Positions 1-9,945 are shown, numbered from the stretch's first letter. The stretch is DNA of 64,000 nt from Anaerococcus obesiensis ph10 (GCF_000311745.1 NZ_HE978533.1:92087-156086), one strand, 5' to 3'. Program-made: numbers and translations. Notes: generated by a model from the sequence alone, not told the origin.

Positions 1-204
1 ACCATTTGTATAATCATAATAATCTTTTGCAAATTGCAACTTATCTTCATAATCAAGTACGGTAAATTCCCCAGTACTACCAAGGACAAGAATACCATCA
101 ACTCCACCATCAACAAGAAAATCAATAACTTTTTTATTCTCCTCAAAATTAGGCTTCTCATTTTCGTCAAAAACCGTAACAACTGGCACTATTATTTCAC
201 ACAT
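1..204 (-). CDS. DapA/NanA-family aldolase or dehydratase, partial
   Basis: The first 68 residues are visible and the rest lies beyond the window edge. The start MCEIIVPVVTVF and the segment GGVDGILVLGSTGEF (about residues 33-47) are typical of the dihydrodipicolinate synthase / N-acetylneuraminate lyase barrel family, where the GST-GEF stretch binds the substrate carboxylate. The ATG follows a strong GGAGG site. It is the last visible gene of the kdgT-UxaA operon, so a role in cleaving or dehydrating a 2-keto-3-deoxy sugar acid is more likely than lysine synthesis. That assignment is inferred from context. Confidence 0.8.
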   Translation of the reverse strand, partial: MCEIIVPVVTVFDENEKPNFEENKKVIDFLVDGGVDGILVLGSTGEFTVLDYEDKLQFAKDYYDYTNG

Positions 205-250
205 AAAAACCTCCTAAAATATATTCTAATCTTCTAAAATTTTTATTTTT

Positions 251-1423
251 TTAAACGAAATTAGCTCCCCTTTGAATAGCAAGTTCAGTATATCCCAAAG
301 TTTCTGCTTTAGTCAATTTACCATTACAGAAATCAATCATTTCATCAAAATATTCATCCGCCAATTCTTCCATTGTTTTTTCTCCGTATATAGTTGGACT
401 TGCATCCCAATCCAAGTTATCTGACATAGTCTTTGCAGTTTCTCTATTTCCAGTTATTTTTACGACTGGAGCTATAGGATTTCCTGTAGGTGTCCCTCTA
501 CCTGTAGAAAATACAACTATTTGGCATCCTCCTGCAATCATTCCAGCTACAGATGATGGATCATTTCCTGGAGTATCCATTATTACTAGGCCTTCTTTTG
601 TTTCTAATTGTTTTGAATAATCATAAACACCATTAACGGTTGTAGTACCACCTTTATGGATACATCCTAGTGATTTTTCCTCTAAAGTTGTCAATCCACC
701 CTCTTTATTTCCAGGAGATGGATTTCCTTCTCTTACTTCTTCTCCTGTATTTTTTATTATGTGGTCTTCAAATCTATGAACTATATCATAAATTCTTTTT
801 TTAACTTCATCATTTTTAGCTCTTCTTGCCAAAATATGCTCAGCTCCAATAAATTCTGTTGTTTCACTTAAAACAGTTGTACCGCCATTTTCAACCATTT
901 TGTCTGATAAATTTCCAATTAAAACATTTGATGCCAAACCACTTGTTGGATCTGATCCACCACATTCTGTTCCCATAATAAGTTCAGAAATTGGAACTTC
1001 TTCTCTTCTTAGCATAGAAGCTTCTGCTGCAAATTCTTTTGCATATCTTGTAGCCTTTTCTATCGCTTTTAATGTTCCACCTTCTTCTTGGATTATTACA
1101 GATTCCATTGGTTTATTCGTTCTTTTTTCAATTTCTTTTTTAACCAAATTTAATTGAGCATTCTCACAACCCAAAGAAACTAAAACGGTAGCATAAATAT
1201 TAGGATTTGCAGCAAATCCTGCCAATGTATCAAGGGTATACTCAAAATCTTTACCTAATTGAGAACAACCCAATTGCATATTAAAAGTAACTGCTTCTTT
1301 GACTTGACTTGCAATTATTCTAGTTGTATCAGATGCACATACTGAACATGGTAAAACTAAAATATGATTTCTAATTCCAACTCTTCCATCGCTTCTTTTA
1401 TATCCCCAAAAAGTTTTTGTCAT
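251..1423 (-). CDS. UxaA-family dehydratase, large subunit
   Basis: A 390-residue protein matching the catalytic part of altronate/galactarate dehydratases and of the sulfolactate sulfo-lyase beta subunit. It starts with YKRSDGRVGIRNH, holds conserved cysteines (LPCSVC near residue 25) and the motif GTECGGSDPTSG near residue 150. These metal-dependent enzymes remove water (or sulfite) from an acid sugar or hydroxy acid. The SAF domain found at the N-terminus of one-piece UxaA is a separate gene just upstream. The gene lies between that subunit and a DapA-family aldolase, with a 2-keto-3-deoxygluconate permease in the same operon, which favours a sugar-acid substrate. The exact substrate cannot be read from the sequence. 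Confidence 0.85.
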   Translation of the reverse strand: MTKTFWGYKRSDGRVGIRNHILVLPCSVCASDTTRIIASQVKEAVTFNMQLGCSQLGKDFEYTLDTLAGFAANPNIYATVLVSLGCENAQLNLVKKEIEKRTNKPMESVIIQEEGGTLKAIEKATRYAKEFAAEASMLRREEVPISELIMGTECGGSDPTSGLASNVLIGNLSDKMVENGGTTVLSETTEFIGAEHILARRAKNDEVKKRIYDIVHRFEDHIIKNTGEEVREGNPSPGNKEGGLTTLEEKSLGCIHKGGTTTVNGVYDYSKQLETKEGLVIMDTPGNDPSSVAGMIAGGCQIVVFSTGRGTPTGNPIAPVVKITGNRETAKTMSDNLDWDASPTIYGEKTMEELADEYFDEMIDFCNGKLTKAETLGYTELAIQRGANFV

Positions 1424-1436
1424 TTTATTTCTCCTT

Positions 1437-1730
1437 TTATTCTATAGCCTCAAGATCTTCACGACGACCTTCAGTATTATGATCATGAACGTGTTCGCCA
1501 ATTTTTATTTCTTTTATAGCAAATCCTATATGTTCTCCATATTTTATTACAGGTTGTTCAATTTCTATATTTTTAATTGCTATTTTATGATAAATTTTAA
1601 TATCATCTAAAGCCTTTAAACTTTTTATTTCTCCATCCAAATCTTTATACTCAACAACTTCATCTTTTTTTATAGGTTCTATCGCTACGATTACATTATC
1701 TCTATCATTTATAATTACAGAATTTATCAT
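1437..1730 (-). CDS. UxaA-family dehydratase, SAF-domain small subunit
   Basis: A 97-residue protein that is all SAF domain, the small beta-clip module that forms the N-terminus of one-piece altronate dehydratase. HKIAIKNIEI and IKYGEHIGFAIKEIKIGEHVHDHN (in part) are the usual conserved SAF stretches, the last giving the VHxHN end. It lies 13 bases before the large subunit and they surely form one enzyme. The split arrangement resembles SuyAB sulfolactate sulfo-lyase and some galactarate/altronate enzymes. The neighbouring kdgT permease argues for the sugar-acid option. Confidence 0.82.
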   Translation of the reverse strand: MINSVIINDRDNVIVAIEPIKKDEVVEYKDLDGEIKSLKALDDIKIYHKIAIKNIEIEQPVIKYGEHIGFAIKEIKIGEHVHDHNTEGRREDLEAIE

Positions 1731-1745
1731 ATCATTCTCCTAATC

Positions 1746-2732
1746 TTATTTTGCTTTCCAATCTTTTTTGCTAAAGTCTTGTCCTTGTCGTGGATATTTA
1801 GGACATCCGTATTTTTTTGCCCACCAAGCTGTTATTATAGGTATTAATATAGCTGTCATAACTGTAGATGCCGCAACTTGAGTTGTTGCTGCTGTAACAT
1901 ATGGTGCCCAACTTGCATCAATTGATGCTACTACTGCAGGTACAGCAATCGCATTTCCTGCAGTTGATGAAACAGCCCAACCTGCATAGCCAGGTCTTTT
2001 ATTGAAAATTCTATCACACAAAACGACGAATGGTCCACTTATGCATACTGTAATTATTCCCAATAATATTCCAGGAGCTCCTCCAGCAACTATTCCTTTT
2101 ACATCAATACCAGCACCCAAAGTAATACCAACAAATGGTAAAAGTAATCCTATACCTGGTTCTAAAAATTCACTCATTTTCTTATCTATATTTCCAATTA
2201 TCATTCCAAAAATTATAGGAACTATTACCGCTATTAAAGATGTTATAGGAATTTGTGCTAATCCACTAGCTCCTAAGGTAACCAATGTTAAAAATGGTCC
2301 ATCATTAATTGCTAACAAACTCATTGCTGTTTGATCAACTTCATCTCCATACTCAACATTTAATGCCAAATACATTGAACCATTTGAATTTGTTATTGCA
2401 CTTATTATTGCAAGAGTTGTAAGTCCAAATATACCTACCATACCAAAAGCTTTTCCTACAATTATTCCTATGATAGCTCCAATAGCATATTTAGATAAAA
2501 GTAACACTCCACCTCTTCTTACTACTTCCGCTAATTCTTTAACCCTTAATTGGGCTCCCATACAAACTAATTGAACACCTAGAACAGCTGCTGTTCCTGC
2601 ACTAGTAAAAACAGCCGTAGTAAATGACCCTATTTGTAACATATCTGGGAAAAATGTATTTATAAGAGCAGATAGAAACATTGGCACTATCATCATTCCC
2701 GCCGGAACTTTCTTTAAAAATTTTAAAATCAT
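1746..2732 (-). CDS. kdgT: 2-keto-3-deoxygluconate permease family transporter
   Basis: A 328-residue polytopic membrane protein of the KdgT family, starting MILKFLKKVPAGMMIVPMF and containing about ten hydrophobic segments and the family stretch TNSNGSMYLAL near residue 123. Family members import 2-keto-3-deoxygluconate by proton symport. It is the first gene of the operon and is followed by the two dehydratase subunits and a DapA-like aldolase, so uptake and breakdown of the same sugar acid are encoded together. The family is clear. The true substrate is not proven. Confidence 0.88.
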   Translation of the reverse strand: MILKFLKKVPAGMMIVPMFLSALINTFFPDMLQIGSFTTAVFTSAGTAAVLGVQLVCMGAQLRVKELAEVVRRGGVLLLSKYAIGAIIGIIVGKAFGMVGIFGLTTLAIISAITNSNGSMYLALNVEYGDEVDQTAMSLLAINDGPFLTLVTLGASGLAQIPITSLIAVIVPIIFGMIIGNIDKKMSEFLEPGIGLLLPFVGITLGAGIDVKGIVAGGAPGILLGIITVCISGPFVVLCDRIFNKRPGYAGWAVSSTAGNAIAVPAVVASIDASWAPYVTAATTQVAASTVMTAILIPIITAWWAKKYGCPKYPRQGQDFSKKDWKAK

Positions 2733-3178
2733 AATTATCTCCTATTGTTATATTAATTTTACATAAAGACAAGCATTTTATTACTTAGTAAAATTTTTCA
2801 AATTTTCTGTTCAATAAATATTGCTCCTTGTTTACTTATATAGAAATCTTTTTTACATTTTTTAGTAATTCAAATATTTTTTAATTTCATATATAAGTAC
2901 TGCTACCTTTCTAACTTTCTAATATTATAAATTTTTGGCAATTCATAATATTTTATGCAATTATGCTCAGTATCTCCCTCCATCTTAAATTTAAATTGGC
3001 CTTTTTAAATTTGTTCGTATTTGCGTTTTTATATGTATATACGTCTTATGCTTATAATATAACTCACTTTAAAATCGATGTCAAGGATTTTAATTCATTT
3101 TTTCTGTATTATTTTGTCTTATTAATTTTTTTTATTTAAATTTCAAATTTAAATTTATCAAATTTTGTTTATTCAACT
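2733..3178. other. Long untranslated leader and AT-rich gap upstream of kdgT
   Basis: No credible gene lies here. The only strong signal is the minus-strand promoter at 3056-3084, which would give kdgT an untranslated leader of about 315 nucleotides. I saw no known riboswitch in the leader. The part beyond the promoter is low-complexity A/T sequence with repeated AAATTTAAA runs. Confidence 0.6.
3056..3084 (-). promoter_or_regulatory. Promoter of the kdgT operon with GTATATAC site
   Basis: Read on the minus strand, a perfect TTGACA -35 (3079-3084) is followed after 17 bases by TATATT (3056-3061). An 8-base palindrome GTATATAC lies at 3035-3042, just after the expected start point. That shape is common in GntR-family operators and would place a repressor on the early transcribed region. 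Operator identity is an inference. Confidence 0.72.
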
Positions 3179-3181
3179 AAA

Positions 3182-3208
3182 AAAACAAGCGATGTCTTCG
3201 CTTGTTTT
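3182..3208 (-). terminator. Terminator after degV
   Basis: The arms ACAAGCGA and TCGCTTGT pair across a 5-base loop and are flanked by A and T runs. It lies just after the reconstructed degV end at 3217, which supports reading degV through its frameshift. Confidence 0.75.
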
Positions 3209-3216
3209 ACTTTTTA

Positions 3217-4076
3217 CTATTCATAATCTACAACACTTACAAGTATTGATTTTGGTCCTAAATGGACTCCGAATACTGGGGGTACTGTCATTTCTTTATA
3301 TATTTTTGCATTTTTTATTTCTTCTTTTAGCAATTCTTTTATTATTTTTATTTCTTCAAAGCTTGCTCCGCCGCCTATTGCTAGACCGTATTCTTTTTTA
3401 TCTTTTATTTTTTCTTTATGATTTTTGCTATTTCTTGGAATGATTTTTTTCTTCCTATAACTTTTTTTGCTATTTTTATTTCTCCGTCTTTCATTGTAAA
3501 AATCGGTGTGAAATTTATAAGATTTGCAACTTTTCCTATTGATTTTGGTAATCTACCTCCTTTTACAAGGTAGTCAAGACTTTCTGCTCTTACGTATATA
3601 TTTGCTTTTTCTACATCTTTTATTGCTCTTTTATAAATTTCTTCGTATTTTTTTCCTTTTATAGCTGATTTTGCTGCTTTTGTTGCTATAAAATATAGGG
3701 GTAGTGATGCTATTTTTGTATCTATTATATCGATTGTTACATTTTTATTTTCTATATGATCTTTTGCTAAATTCATCATATTATTCATTCCTGAAAGATG
3801 GGATGATATTGAAAAACATAGGATTTTATTGTAGCCTTCTTCTATATATTTTTCTAGAATTTCCACAAATTCTCCTACTCCTGGTATTGATGTGCTAACT
3901 TTTTCTTCTGTGTTTTTTAATTTTTCAAAAAATTCTTCGCTTTCTAAATCTATTTGGTCCGTGTAGCTTGTATCTCCAAAATGTATTTTGAATGGGACTA
4001 TGCCTATGTTATATTTTTTTGCTTCTTCCAGGTTAATCGAGTTTCCTGAATCTACTATTATTTTTATTTTCTCCAT
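3217..4076 (-). pseudogene. DegV family fatty-acid-binding protein, frameshifted
   Basis: DegV proteins bind fatty acids and hand them to the fatty acid kinase FakA. The N-terminal 223 residues (IIVDSGNS start, SISSHLSGMNN near residue 93, GGRLPKS near 175) match the family, which is normally about 280 residues. The frame stops at 3405. Adding one A to the A6 run just before the stop (about 3408-3413) opens a further 62 codons holding GLAIGGG and PPVFGVHLGP, the expected C-terminal end, with a stop at 3217-3219. It is therefore either a one-base loss in a homopolymer or a sequencing error. It follows gpmA but is separated from it by a terminator. Confidence 0.82.
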
Positions 4077-4112
4077 TTTATCCTCTTCTAATTATTTTTT
4101 CTCAAAAAAATA

Positions 4113-4137
4113 GCCTCAAAACAAAAAGTTTTGAGGC
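4113..4137 (-). terminator. Terminator after gpmA
   Basis: A perfect 10-base stem, GCCTCAAAAC and GTTTTGAGGC, encloses a 5-base A loop. On the minus strand a T-rich run follows (complement of the A run at 4104-4110). Confidence 0.85.
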
Positions 4138-4150
4138 CTTATGTCTTTTT

Positions 4151-4840
4151 TTATAAGTAATATTTTTTTACTACGTTTAATTGGTCATCTAATTCGTAAA
4201 CTAATGGTTGTCCTGTTGGGATTTCTAAATCCATTATGTCATCATCTGAAATTTTTTCTAAATGTTTTGCCATAGCTCTTAAAGAATTTCCGTGTGCTGC
4301 TACTAAAACTGTTTTTCCATCGATTAAATCTTTTGCTATATTGTCTATATAGAATGGAAGACATCTTTCTAGTGTTACTTTTAAATTTTCTGCAACTGGA
4401 ATTATATCTTTTGGATATTCTTTAAATCTATCTTCGCTTGCTTGTGCATTTGCTTCTTCGTCTGTTAAAGCTGGTGGAAGTGTATCGTATGATCTTCTCC
4501 AAATATGAACTTGTTCATCTCCATATTTTTCTGCTGTTTCTTTTTTGTTTAATCCTTGTAATGCTCCATAGTGACGTTCGTTTAATCTCCAAGATTTTAC
4601 AACTGGCACATACAATTGGTCAGAGTATTCAAGGGCAAAGTTACAAGTTTTGATTGCTCTTTTTAAAATTGATGTATAAGCTATATCAAATTTTATTCCA
4701 GCATCTTTTATTTTTCTTCCAGCATCTTTTGCTTCTTCTACTCCCTTGTCTGATAAATTTACATCTACCCAACCTGTAAATTTATTGGCAAGATTCCATT
4801 CGCTTTGTCCATGTCTTACGAAAACTAATTTTTTTGTCAT
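4151..4840 (-). CDS. gpmA: 2,3-bisphosphoglycerate-dependent phosphoglycerate mutase
   Basis: This cytoplasmic glycolytic enzyme interconverts 3- and 2-phosphoglycerate through a phosphohistidine. The 229 residues show the RHGQSEWN motif with catalytic His at residue 10, [10 protein letters not shown] around residues 87-96 with the catalytic Glu, and the second histidine in AAHGNSLR near 182. Length is normal for the family. The ATG overlaps the stop of the mreB-like gene as TAATG, so translation is probably coupled. A terminator follows. Confidence 0.96.
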   Translation of the reverse strand: MTKKLVFVRHGQSEWNLANKFTGWVDVNLSDKGVEEAKDAGRKIKDAGIKFDIAYTSILKRAIKTCNFALEYSDQLYVPVVKSWRLNERHYGALQGLNKKETAEKYGDEQVHIWRRSYDTLPPALTDEEANAQASEDRFKEYPKDIIPVAENLKVTLERCLPFYIDNIAKDLIDGKTVLVAAHGNSLRAMAKHLEKISDDDIMDLEIPTGQPLVYELDDQLNVVKKYYL

Positions 4841-5889
4841 TATCTTCTCCTCATTTTTTCCTTTTTTTCAAGCTGTTTTTGCTTGGCTTTCATTGACTCA
4901 TTCTTTTCTTCATCAATATTGTCAATCCATGTTAGGGCGTTTGCTGTTCCTTTTATTACACATTCTCTTGGATCTTGGGCAATTTTTACATCAATTTGAA
5001 GTCTTTCATTGATTCTTTTTGCAAGTCCCAAGGTTAATGCTCCGCCACCTGTTAAAAATATACCTCTTTCATACAAATCTGCAGCTAATTCTGGAGGTGT
5101 TTGCTCTAATACATTTTTTACTCCATTTATTATTTTATCAATTGATGGGAGTAAGCAAGAATAAATTTCTCCAACTGGAAGATAGATTCTTGATGGAAGT
5201 CCATCTTCTATAAGTCGTCCTACAACTTCGATTGAATCTGTATAGTCTGCTTCTTGAGCTTTTATTTTTATCATTTCTGCACTTGATTCGCCAATAAGCA
5301 TCCTATATCTGTTTCTTATATGATCTTTTATATCATTGTCGAAAGTATCTCCAGAAATTTCTATAGAATCGCTTGTTACGATTTGTCCCATAGAAACTAC
5401 TGCAATGTCTGAAGTTCCTCCTCCAATATCTATAACCATATTCCCTTTTTCATCTGTTATATCTATATCTGCACCAATCGCTGCTGCGAGAGGTTCATCT
5501 ATCAAATAAACTCTATGAGCTCCTGCGTTTTCTGCTGCTTGAAGAACTGCTCTTTTTTCAATCTGAGTTGCCTTGCTTGGAACACAAATCAATAAATCAG
5601 GTTTAAATAAAGATTTATTCAAGGATTTTTTCAAAAAATATTTAAGCATTTCTTCTGTTGCATTAAAATCTGCAATTACTCCGTCTTTTAAAGGCTTTAA
5701 TGCAATTACATTTCCAGGAGTTCTTCCCAAAATTTTTTTTGCATCCTTTCCAACTGAAAGAATTTTTCCTGTGAGTGTATCTTTTGCTATAACTGAAGGT
5801 TCTTCTAAGCAAATCCCCTTATCTTCAACGTAAACAAGGACTGAGGCTGTTCCCAAATCTATTGCCACACTTTTTCTTAACCTTGACAT
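4840..5889 (-). CDS. MreB/Mbl family rod-shape protein
   Basis: A 349-residue bacterial actin. Phosphate-binding motif 1 is DLGTA (residues 11-15), motif 2 is [10 protein letters not shown] (154-163), and the adenosine motif [11 protein letters not shown] appears near 290. MreB-type filaments organise lateral cell-wall synthesis at the membrane. The C-terminus carries an extra charged tail (residues about 325-349, rich in Lys and Glu). It sits between metK and gpmA rather than with mreC and mreD, so it may be an Mbl/MreBH-type paralogue. That is odd if the organism is a coccus. Confidence 0.9.
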   Translation of the reverse strand: MSRLRKSVAIDLGTASVLVYVEDKGICLEEPSVIAKDTLTGKILSVGKDAKKILGRTPGNVIALKPLKDGVIADFNATEEMLKYFLKKSLNKSLFKPDLLICVPSKATQIEKRAVLQAAENAGAHRVYLIDEPLAAAIGADIDITDEKGNMVIDIGGGTSDIAVVSMGQIVTSDSIEISGDTFDNDIKDHIRNRYRMLIGESSAEMIKIKAQEADYTDSIEVVGRLIEDGLPSRIYLPVGEIYSCLLPSIDKIINGVKNVLEQTPPELAADLYERGIFLTGGGALTLGLAKRINERLQIDVKIAQDPRECVIKGTANALTWIDNIDEEKNESMKAKQKQLEKKEKMRRR

Positions 5890-5897
5890 GGCCTCTC

Positions 5898-7067
5898 CTA
5901 TTTATTTTTTAATTTATCAACTTGGTCTAATTTTTCCCAAGTAAAATCTTCATCATTTCTTCCAAAGTGTCCGTAAGCTGCGGTTTTTTTGAAAATTGGT
6001 CTTTGTAAATCTAATTTATCAATTATTGCTTGAGGTCTAAAATCAAAAACTTCTTTTACAATTTCTGTAAGTTTTTCATCTTCATATTTTCCAGTTCCAA
6101 AACTATCTACATAAATTGATAGAGGTTTTGCAACTCCAATTGCATAAGCAACACCAATTTCACATTTTTTGCAAAGACCTGCTGCAACCATATTTTTTGC
6201 TGCATATCTTGCCATATAAGCTGCTGATCTGTCAACTTTTGTTGCATCTTTTCCAGAAAATGCTCCGCCACCAGATTTTGAATATCCACCGTAAGCGTCA
6301 ACGATTATTTTTCTTCCTGTAAGTCCAGAATCTCCTTTTGGTCCACCAATTACAAATTTTCCTGTTGGATTTATATAGAATTTTGTAGCATCGTCGATGT
6401 ATTTTGGATCAATAACTTCTTTGATTACTTTTTCTATTACATCTTTTTTGATTTGTTCAAGGCTTACTTCTTCTGAATGTTGAGTTGAAATTACTATAGA
6501 ATCTACTCTTTTTAATATGTCATCATCATATTCTACTGTAACTTGGCTTTTGCCATCAGGTCTTAAATAATCAAGAATTCCTTCTTTTCTAACTTGAGCA
6601 AGTCTTTTAGAAAGTTTTTGTGCATAAACAACTGACAATGGAAGATATTCTTCTGTTTCATCATCTGCATAACCAAAAACCATTCCTTGATCGCCCGCTC
6701 CAATTTTGTCGTATTTGTCATTTGTAGATTTAAAATCCATTGAATCATTTACGCCTTGAGCAATGTCAGGAGATTGTTCTATAAGTGATGTAAGAACTGC
6801 TACGTTTTGATAATCAAATCCTAATTTTGGATCATCATATCCTATTTCTTTGATTGTATCTCTTGCTATATTTTCTATTGGCGCATAAGCATTTGTCGAA
6901 ATTTCTCCAACAACCAAGACAAGACCTGTTGTTGTTACACATTCACAAGCTACTCTCGAATTTTTATCTTGCTTTAAACATTCATCTAAAATCGCATCAG
7001 AAATTTGGTCGCAGACTTTATCTGGATGTCCTTCTGTTACTGATTCTGAAGTAATTAATTTTTTCAT
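5898..7067 (-). CDS. metK: S-adenosylmethionine synthase
   Basis: This enzyme makes S-adenosylmethionine from methionine and ATP in the cytoplasm. All MetK signatures are present in 389 residues: [13 protein letters not shown] at 12-24, [12 protein letters not shown] near 120, and the [16 protein letters not shown] loop near 260. Length is normal. It is the first gene of a run continuing into the mreB-like gene and gpmA. A palindrome lies over its putative -10 box. No SAM riboswitch is recognisable in the short upstream gap. Confidence 0.97.
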   Translation of the reverse strand: MKKLITSESVTEGHPDKVCDQISDAILDECLKQDKNSRVACECVTTTGLVLVVGEISTNAYAPIENIARDTIKEIGYDDPKLGFDYQNVAVLTSLIEQSPDIAQGVNDSMDFKSTNDKYDKIGAGDQGMVFGYADDETEEYLPLSVVYAQKLSKRLAQVRKEGILDYLRPDGKSQVTVEYDDDILKRVDSIVISTQHSEEVSLEQIKKDVIEKVIKEVIDPKYIDDATKFYINPTGKFVIGGPKGDSGLTGRKIIVDAYGGYSKSGGGAFSGKDATKVDRSAAYMARYAAKNMVAAGLCKKCEIGVAYAIGVAKPLSIYVDSFGTGKYEDEKLTEIVKEVFDFRPQAIIDKLDLQRPIFKKTAAYGHFGRNDEDFTWEKLDQVDKLKNK

Positions 7068-7081
7068 ATTAAGTCCTTTCT

Positions 7082-7104
7082 TTTAAGGATAATTATACCT
7101 TAAA
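7082..7104 (-). promoter_or_regulatory. Putative metK -10 box inside a palindrome
   Basis: The arms TTTAAGG (7082-7088) and CCTTAAA (7098-7104) flank a minus-strand TATAAT (complement of 7092-7097). No good -35 was found, so the promoter call is tentative. The symmetry suggests an operator or a small hairpin after ispF. Confidence 0.4.
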
Positions 7105-7124
7105 TTATTTTGAATTGTTATATT

Positions 7125-7601
7125 TTAATCAATTTTTTCTAACAAAACTACAGCTCTTGCCTCAATTCCTTCTCCACGTCCTGTAAAAGATAATTTTTCT
7201 GAGGTTGATGCCTTGATTGATACATTTTCTATATCAGTTTTTAAATGTTTTGCCAATTTTTTTTGAATCTCTTCTCTTTTCGGAGAAATTTTTGGCATTT
7301 CACAAATTATAACTGTATCTAAATTTCCAATTTTGTAAGATTTTTCTTCCATTAATTTTACAACCCTATCAAGAAGTTTTATTGAGTAAATATCTTTAAA
7401 TTCATCATCAGTGTCTGGAAATAAATTTCCAATATCTGGAAGATTTAAGGCTCCCAAAATCGCATCCATTATGGCATGAACCAAAACATCTGCATCTGAG
7501 TGGCCCAAAAGTCCTTTTTCATATTGAAACTCAACTCCACCCAAAATTAATTTTCTATTTTCAACTAATTTGTGAACGTCATATCCTATTCCGATTCTCA
7601 T
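7125..7601 (-). CDS. ispF: 2-C-methyl-D-erythritol 2,4-cyclodiphosphate synthase
   Basis: This is the fifth enzyme of the MEP isoprenoid pathway. It closes CDP-methylerythritol 2-phosphate to the cyclic diphosphate and releases CMP. The 158-residue protein has the zinc ligands in GYDVHKL (Asp8, His10) and HSDADVLVHA (around 34-43), plus the C-terminal GRGEGIEARAVVLL. It starts 1 base after the ispD stop, and the IspD-IspF order is the usual one. Confidence 0.97.
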   Translation of the reverse strand: MRIGIGYDVHKLVENRKLILGGVEFQYEKGLLGHSDADVLVHAIMDAILGALNLPDIGNLFPDTDDEFKDIYSIKLLDRVVKLMEEKSYKIGNLDTVIICEMPKISPKREEIQKKLAKHLKTDIENVSIKASTSEKLSFTGRGEGIEARAVVLLEKID

Positions 7602-7602
7602 A

Positions 7603-8292
7603 CTAATCCTCTAAAAACGCCTTGGCAAATATCAAATCTTCTGGTGTAGTCATTTTTATATTTGAATATTCGCCTTCAACTACTTTTATTTTTTCATCAC
7701 TATATATTTCAAAAAGCTGGCTATCATCTGTTATTGTAAAATTACTTTGTGTATATTTTTCGTAAAAATCCAAAATCATTTCCTTATCAAAGGCTTGAGG
7801 AGTTTGAACATTGTAAACTTCTTTTCTAAGTGGTGTAGTTTTTACCAAAGAATTTTCATCTACAATTTTTACCGTATCTTTTGATTTTACCGCACTTATT
7901 ACAGCCTTATAGTATTTTAAATTTTCTAGCACTTTTTCAAATAATTCTTTACTTGCAAAAGGTCTTACCCCATCATGGGTTAAGACCAATTTTGAATTTT
8001 TATCTACAGCTTTTAAGCCTTCATAAGTTGAAAGTTCTCTTGTTTCTTTCCCAAAAACATAGGAAATTTTCTTGTCATATTTTTTTAAAATATCCTTCAA
8101 ATAATTTTCATCATCTTTTCTAATTACTACAATTATTTGGTCAATTTGGTCAAGTTTTACAATGGTATCAAGGCTAATTTCTAGAATTTTTCTGCCCATA
8201 ATTTCTATGTATGGTTTTGCCTTGTCAGATTTCATCCTTAATCCATTACCTGCTGCTGTAATTACCGCTGAAATTTTTTTGCCGTCTATCAT
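7603..8292 (-). CDS. ispD: 2-C-methyl-D-erythritol 4-phosphate cytidylyltransferase
   Basis: This enzyme transfers CMP to methylerythritol phosphate in the MEP pathway. The nucleotide-binding loop is ITAAGNGLRMKSDKAKPY (residues 11-28), with HDGVRPF near 106 and TPQAF near 163 as family landmarks. Length (229) is normal. It is packed 1 base after the PIN-TRAM gene and 1 base before ispF, so the four genes from carD to ispF are one transcription unit. Confidence 0.96.
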   Translation of the reverse strand: MIDGKKISAVITAAGNGLRMKSDKAKPYIEIMGRKILEISLDTIVKLDQIDQIIVVIRKDDENYLKDILKKYDKKISYVFGKETRELSTYEGLKAVDKNSKLVLTHDGVRPFASKELFEKVLENLKYYKAVISAVKSKDTVKIVDENSLVKTTPLRKEVYNVQTPQAFDKEMILDFYEKYTQSNFTITDDSQLFEIYSDEKIKVVEGEYSNIKMTTPEDLIFAKAFLED

Positions 8293-8293
8293 A

Positions 8294-9394
8294 TTATTCC
8301 TTTGCTCTTACAAATATCATTTTTCCAGCCGATGTTTGTAAAACACTGGTTACTGTTGTATTTATTTTCTTTCCAATTAAATCTTTTCCATCTTCAACTA
8401 CAACCATTGTTCCATCTTCAAGATAACCTACTCCTTGATTTCTAGATTTTCCTTCTTTGATAACTTCAATTTCCATTATCTCTCCAGGCAAAACCTTGGT
8501 TTTCATTGCATTTGCCAAATCATTTATATTTAAAACTGTAATTCCTTGAACATCTGCAACCTTATTTAAATTGTAGTCATTTGTAAAAATTTTTGCTCCT
8601 GTATCTTGGGCAAATTTCAAAAGCTTTGAATCTACTTCTTTTATATCTGGATAATCTTTTGAAGTGATTTCAAGATTTATGTCTTTATTTTTTTTGATTT
8701 CTTTTACAACATCAAGCCCACGTCTACCTCTTTCTCTTTTTAAATCGTCGGGACTATCGGCTATGTGTTGAAGTTCTTCTAGGACAAATTCTGGAATTAT
8801 TAATTTTCCTTCAATGAAATTAATCTTTATAATATCCAAAATTCTTCCATCAATTAAAACTGATGTGTCAATTAATTTTAAGGATGTATCCTTTGAAATT
8901 TCTTTTTTATTTTCTCTTCTATTTGATATTTTTACATTTTTTACTTTTTGGAATGTTTGAGGATACTTGTCAGGATATTTTGATGCAATTCTCCAACCCA
9001 AAAGTCCAAAGCCCAAATAAATAATAATAGATAATAGCACAAAAATTGAATTACCAACTACTGGTAAAGACAAAGAGCTTAATGGTTTGGTTGCAAGAAA
9101 GGCTAAAATTAAACCTACAATTACCCCGCTTATTCCAACTGCCACACTAAGTGGCGGTAAATCTTCTAAGTATTTTTCTAACTTCATAAATACATCTTCC
9201 ATCATTTTGTAAATAAAACCTGATAGAAAATAAAATATGCCTGCAAATAATAAAGCCACTAAAACATTTACTGCAATGAAAAAAACAGAACTACCTATTG
9301 TAAAATCCACAACAGATAGTACCAATTTTAATACAGATATGCCTAGAATAGCTCCAATTACAGAAAACATAATTCGAAATATTCTATTTAACAT
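8294..9394 (-). CDS. YacL-like membrane PIN-TRAM domain protein
   Basis: A 366-residue protein with four N-terminal membrane helices (residues about 5-140), a PIN nuclease-fold domain starting [12 protein letters not shown] near 174 with conserved acidic residues (including ERGRRGLD and DYNLNKVA), and a C-terminal TRAM domain. This is the YacL architecture found between carD/radA-type genes and ispD in many Firmicutes. PIN domains cut RNA, but the biological target of YacL is not established. Confidence 0.92.
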   Translation of the reverse strand: MLNRIFRIMFSVIGAILGISVLKLVLSVVDFTIGSSVFFIAVNVLVALLFAGIFYFLSGFIYKMMEDVFMKLEKYLEDLPPLSVAVGISGVIVGLILAFLATKPLSSLSLPVVGNSIFVLLSIIIYLGFGLLGWRIASKYPDKYPQTFQKVKNVKISNRRENKKEISKDTSLKLIDTSVLIDGRILDIIKINFIEGKLIIPEFVLEELQHIADSPDDLKRERGRRGLDVVKEIKKNKDINLEITSKDYPDIKEVDSKLLKFAQDTGAKIFTNDYNLNKVADVQGITVLNINDLANAMKTKVLPGEIMEIEVIKEGKSRNQGVGYLEDGTMVVVEDGKDLIGKKINTTVTSVLQTSAGKMIFVRAKE

Positions 9395-9411
9395 TATCTT
9401 CTCCTAATTTT

Positions 9412-9891
9412 TTATAATCCGATTGATTCATCAATCATTTTTTCTGCCTCATCTCTTTCGAGAGAGCCTGACATGACTAATTCGCTAGCCATAATTCTTC
9501 TTGCCCTATTTAAAAGCTTTTTTTCCGTTGTTGAAAGTCCCTTATCATCGTCTAAGGCAACAAGGTCTCTTACCATATTTGCAATTTTGAAAATATCTCC
9601 AGTTTTTAAAATTTCTTGATTTTCTCTATATCTTAGATTCCAATTAGAATTTAAATCTTTAGGATCTTGTTCAAGAATTGCAAGTATTTCTTCTCCTTCT
9701 TTTTTGGATATAACATCTCTAATATTCATTTTGTTGATATTCGCTTTTGGAATTGATATATCCATGTTACCTATAGGCATTTTGAGTATAAAATATTCTT
9801 TTTCCTCGCCTAAAAACTCTTTGGTTTCTACAGAATCAATTATCCCAGCTCCATGCATAGGATAAACTATTTTATCACCGATTTTAAACAT
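9412..9891 (-). CDS. CarD/CdnL family RNA polymerase-binding regulator
   Basis: A 159-residue protein beginning FKIGDKIVYPMHGAGII, the CarD/TRCF RNA polymerase interaction domain, followed by a helical C-terminal domain (about residues 65-159). CarD proteins bind the RNA polymerase beta subunit and stabilise open promoter complexes. The gene heads the carD-yacL-ispD-ispF unit and has its own promoter. An AGGAGGTC ribosome site precedes the ATG. Confidence 0.93.
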   Translation of the reverse strand: MFKIGDKIVYPMHGAGIIDSVETKEFLGEEKEYFILKMPIGNMDISIPKANINKMNIRDVISKKEGEEILAILEQDPKDLNSNWNLRYRENQEILKTGDIFKIANMVRDLVALDDDKGLSTTEKKLLNRARRIMASELVMSGSLERDEAEKMIDESIGL

Positions 9892-9916
9892 TTTGACCTC
9901 CTAGGTTCTCTCTTTT

Positions 9917-9945
9917 ATTATAACCTTTTTTGCCAAAATAGTAAA
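9917..9945 (-). promoter_or_regulatory. Promoter of carD
   Basis: On the minus strand TTTACT (9940-9945) and TATAAT (9917-9922) are 17 bases apart, shortly before the carD ribosome site. Confidence 0.6.

Noticed and set aside
2002-2334. Long opposite-strand frames inside kdgT and many other genes
   Set aside because: They are shadows caused by codon bias, with no ribosome sites or known domains.
3405-3415. Programmed -1 frameshifting in degV and ktrA
   Set aside because: The runs are not set in the correct slippery-heptamer phase and the families do not use frameshifting. Homopolymer error fits all cases.
7068-7124. A SAM riboswitch before metK
   Set aside because: The gap is only 57 bases and shows only a small palindrome and a -10-like box.
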